Shown here in pieces: positions 41,657-43,754 of a DNA stretch of 43,754 bases. The stretch is taken from positions 1 to 43,754 of the forward strand of contig JABWBA010000024.1 in NCBI GenBank assembly GCA_013360745.1. The letters are read 5' to 3'. This DNA is from Chthonomonadales bacterium (lineage in GTDB: Bacteria > Armatimonadota > Chthonomonadetes > Chthonomonadales > CAJBBX01). Below the pieces are notes generated by a model. That model worked only from the letters and a program-made list of their open reading frames with translations, was not told the DNA's origin and made no database searches. The position numbers and the translations under genes were made by a program. Within the stretch, counting starts at the first letter, position 1, and each line of letters starts with the position of its first letter.

Positions 41657-42730
41657 TCAGGGGCATGCAATCAGCCCCTGTACTCGTGTTTTGAACTGCT
41701 CGGTATCGAATCGGCGGGCGTTGGCCGCGATGGCTTTATGGTCAAAGGTCATGGTTTCACAGCGCTCGACGGCTTCGCACAGGGCATCGACCGTCTGCGG
41801 ACGGAAGAGTATACCCGTAGTCTGGTCGATCTGTGAGTCGAGGGCGCCGCCGGCGCCGTAAGCGATCACCGGTCGGCCGCAGGCGTTGGCCTCGACGGGG
41901 GCGATGCCGAAATCCTCTTCGCCGGGCATGAGGAAGGCGCGCGCGCCGCTGATGAGCTCGGGCAGTCGTTCGTTGGGGACCCAGCCGAGGAACTCGACGT
42001 TGGGGCCGGCCTTGCGCCGGAGATCGGCTGCCTGACGGCCCGTGCCGACGACCTTGAGGGGGAGGCCCAGGCGGGTGAGGGCTTCGACAGCCATGTCCAT
42101 CCGCTTGTAGGGGACGAAGCGGCTGACGGCGATGTAGTACTCGCCCCGCCGCTCGCAGAGGGTGAAGCGGCTTGTATCGACTGGGGGCGGGATGACGACG
42201 GCGTCGCGGCGGTAGAACCTGGCGATGCGCTGCTGGACGGCGGTGGAGTTGGCGATGTAGGTATCGACGCGAGAGGCGGAGACCTGATCCCACAGGCGGA
42301 GATAGTGAAAGATGACGCGGAGGGCGAAGCCGGCCCGGGCGGCCCGCTCGCCCTTGAGGTAGGTGTCGGTCATCCATACATAGCGCATGGGGGCGTGCAT
42401 GTAGCAGACGTGCCGGGTGTGCGGCTGGGTGATGACGCCTTTGGCGAAGGCGGAGGAGGAGCTCAGGACGAGGTCGTAGCCGCTCAGGTCGAAGCTCTCG
42501 AAGGCGGCGGGATAGAAGGGGAGCATGAGGCGATGGAGCTTGCGGCGCATGGGCCAGCGCTGAAGGCTGGAGGTGCGGATGTCCCAGGCCCTGTATTCGG
42601 GCGGCATGACGGCGGGATCATAGACGGAGGTATAGATGGGGGCGTCGGGATAGAGGGCGTGGAGAGCCTCGACGACCTTCTCGGCGCCACCCATCTGGAC
42701 GAGGAAGTCATGGACGATGGCGACGCGCAT
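41657..42730 (-). CDS. GT-B glycosyltransferase, GT4 family (WbaZ-like)
   Basis: A 357-residue glycosyltransferase starting MRVAIVHDFLVQMGGAEKVV. SSSAFAKGVITQPHTRHVCY and MHAPMRYVWMTDTYL (130s) are typical of WbaZ/RfbZ-like mannosyl- and related transferases. SRFVPYKRMDMAVEAL opens the donor domain, and GEEDFGIAPVEANACGRPVI holds the E-x7-E residues. It is encoded directly upstream of wzm in the export block and may make an early or adaptor linkage in the exported glycan. The ATG at 42730 is 23 nt after the oxidoreductase stop; no SD is evident. Confidence 0.9.
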   Translation of the reverse strand: MRVAIVHDFLVQMGGAEKVVEALHALYPDAPIYTSVYDPAVMPPEYRAWDIRTSSLQRWPMRRKLHRLMLPFYPAAFESFDLSGYDLVLSSSSAFAKGVITQPHTRHVCYMHAPMRYVWMTDTYLKGERAARAGFALRVIFHYLRLWDQVSASRVDTYIANSTAVQQRIARFYRRDAVVIPPPVDTSRFTLCERRGEYYIAVSRFVPYKRMDMAVEALTRLGLPLKVVGTGRQAADLRRKAGPNVEFLGWVPNERLPELISGARAFLMPGEEDFGIAPVEANACGRPVIAYGAGGALDSQIDQTTGILFRPQTVDALCEAVERCETMTFDHKAIAANARRFDTEQFKTRVQGLIACP

Positions 42731-42753
42731 GGTGCAGGAGCGGGGGGTCTGGC

Positions 42754-43746
42754 CTAGCCGACCCGAACGACGGTCTCAGTCTCGAGCGATTCGATGGCGG
42801 CGGCGATGACGATCTGGGCCGCCAGGCCGTCGGCGCCGGAGCCGTCGATCTCCTCGGGCGCGGCTCCCGAGGCAACCTGCTCGGTGAAGCGGCGGAGCCG
42901 GGCGCGGAAGGTGTCCTCGAAGTCCCGATAGCCGCCGAAGACGGGGTTGGTGTAGACGGTCTTTTCGAGGCTGTCGGCAGGGTATAGGGTGGCTTCGCGC
43001 CACATATCCTCGAGTACGAAGCGCCCGCCGGCGCCGGCGACCTCGCAGCGTTCCATGGGGTGGCCCCTGGCGATGTCGTAGCTGCCCGTGAGGGAGCCGA
43101 CGACGCCGTTGGCGAAACGGAAGTTGAACTGAGCGGTCGACCAGATGCTGCGTCCGGGCGCCTTCACGGCGAAGCACTGTACCGCCTCGATGTCGCCGCA
43201 GAAGTGGCGCATGATGTCGATGGTGTGCGGGTGGAGGGCTTTCAGATGGAAGTAGGGCGAGCTCTCGGCGGGATTGCCGATCCACATGGCCATGTTGACG
43301 AAGAGGAGGTGGCCCAGGCGTCCTTCGTCGAGCCATCGGCGGGCGATCCTTGCCGCGGGGGTGAAGCGGTGGTTGAAATCGATGCCGAAGCAGCGTCCGG
43401 CCCTGCGCGCGGCGGCGACCATCGCCTTGGCCTGATCGATCTCGTTGCTGATCGGCTTTTCGCAGAGGACATGGCATCCGGCCTCGAAGGCCTGGAGGGT
43501 CGGCTTGCAGTGGTCGCTGCCATATTCGAAGCCCCCTGTGGCGATGCTGGCGATGTCGGGCCTGAGGGTGGCGAGCATCTCGGCGGCATCGAGGAAACCG
43601 GGGACGCCATGGGTCTGGGCGGCGGTTCGGGCTCGCTCCGGGATGAGGTCGCAGACGCCCACGAGCTCGGCGTTGGGATCCTCCCGGTATAGTCGGGCGT
43701 GAAGATTCCCGATCGGCCCCATTCCGATCACGACTACTCTGAGCAT
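42754..43746 (-). CDS. Gfo/Idh/MocA family sugar oxidoreductase
   Basis: A 330-residue NAD(P)-dependent oxidoreductase. VVVIGMGPIGNLHARLY (4-20) is the Rossmann motif, CEKPIS (95-100) carries the catalytic Lys, and FGIDFNHRFTPAARIA (120-135) and HPHTIDIMRHFCGDI follow as in the family. In polysaccharide loci these enzymes oxidise or reduce nucleotide sugars, often at C3. The start codon is 8 nt from the window edge, so an upstream extension cannot be ruled out, though the sequence starts as expected. It is the first visible gene of the export block. Confidence 0.9.
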   Translation of the reverse strand: MLRVVVIGMGPIGNLHARLYREDPNAELVGVCDLIPERARTAAQTHGVPGFLDAAEMLATLRPDIASIATGGFEYGSDHCKPTLQAFEAGCHVLCEKPISNEIDQAKAMVAAARRAGRCFGIDFNHRFTPAARIARRWLDEGRLGHLLFVNMAMWIGNPAESSPYFHLKALHPHTIDIMRHFCGDIEAVQCFAVKAPGRSIWSTAQFNFRFANGVVGSLTGSYDIARGHPMERCEVAGAGGRFVLEDMWREATLYPADSLEKTVYTNPVFGGYRDFEDTFRARLRRFTEQVASGAAPEEIDGSGADGLAAQIVIAAAIESLETETVVRVG

Positions 43747-43754
43747 GGTTGCGA

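Overview
The window is about 43.7 kb of GC-rich bacterial DNA that is almost entirely a surface-polysaccharide biosynthesis and export locus. The ABC-type glycan exporter (wzm/wzt), a WaaL/Wzy-like ligase, an RfaE1-type heptose kinase and a CDP-glucose pathway pair (rfbF/rfbG) suggest an organism with a complex, probably diderm-type envelope. A large secreted Ig-repeat protein is compatible with phyla such as Armatimonadota or Planctomycetota, but no marker gene is present and I do not assign a phylum.

Layout. Positions 1-3846 carry the start of a very large secreted Ig-repeat protein on the minus strand that runs off the left edge. Next come a solitary GspF/PilC-like membrane protein (4060-5238) and a densely packed minus-strand series from 37736 down to 5258 whose genes mostly abut or overlap by 1-17 nt. 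This series holds most of the 11 GT-B type and 6 GT-A (GT2) glycosyltransferases, one further GT-A-like protein, O-acyltransferases, methyltransferases, the ligase, a CDP-6-deoxyhexose cassette, two sugar kinases (RfaE1-like and glucuronokinase-like GHMP), an ATP-grasp ligase and a CapA-like phosphoesterase. A single plus-strand methyltransferase-like gene (37873-38700) interrupts the series. To its right lies a second minus-strand block: Gfo/Idh oxidoreductase, GT4, wzm, a small four-helix-bundle gene, and wzt.

How the genes work together. RfbF and RfbG make CDP-4-keto-6-deoxyglucose; the adjacent cupin epimerase and two SDR proteins probably convert it further. The two kinases supply other activated sugars. 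The glycosyltransferases assemble a long glycan, the acyl- and methyltransferases decorate it, Wzm/Wzt export it, and the ligase-like protein attaches or polymerises it. No initiating phosphoglycosyltransferase, Wzx flippase or outer-membrane exporter is in the window.

The most unusual structure is at 40.06-41.65 kb. A four-helix-bundle (S23/IVS-type) gene sits between wzm and wzt, bracketed by arrays of one 7-bp repeat (TGAGRGC) in opposite orientations, with a third array in front of wzm and an 11-bp direct repeat around the 25-copy array. The arrays take the place of the ribosome-binding sites of wzm and wzt, while the inverted array gives the small gene an SD-like leader. This looks like a small mobile or selfish module that has invaded an exporter operon. 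Other points of note are a duplicated GT4-GT2 gene pair, a truncated glycosyltransferase stub, an SDR whose catalytic Lys is His, and strong compositional mosaicism.
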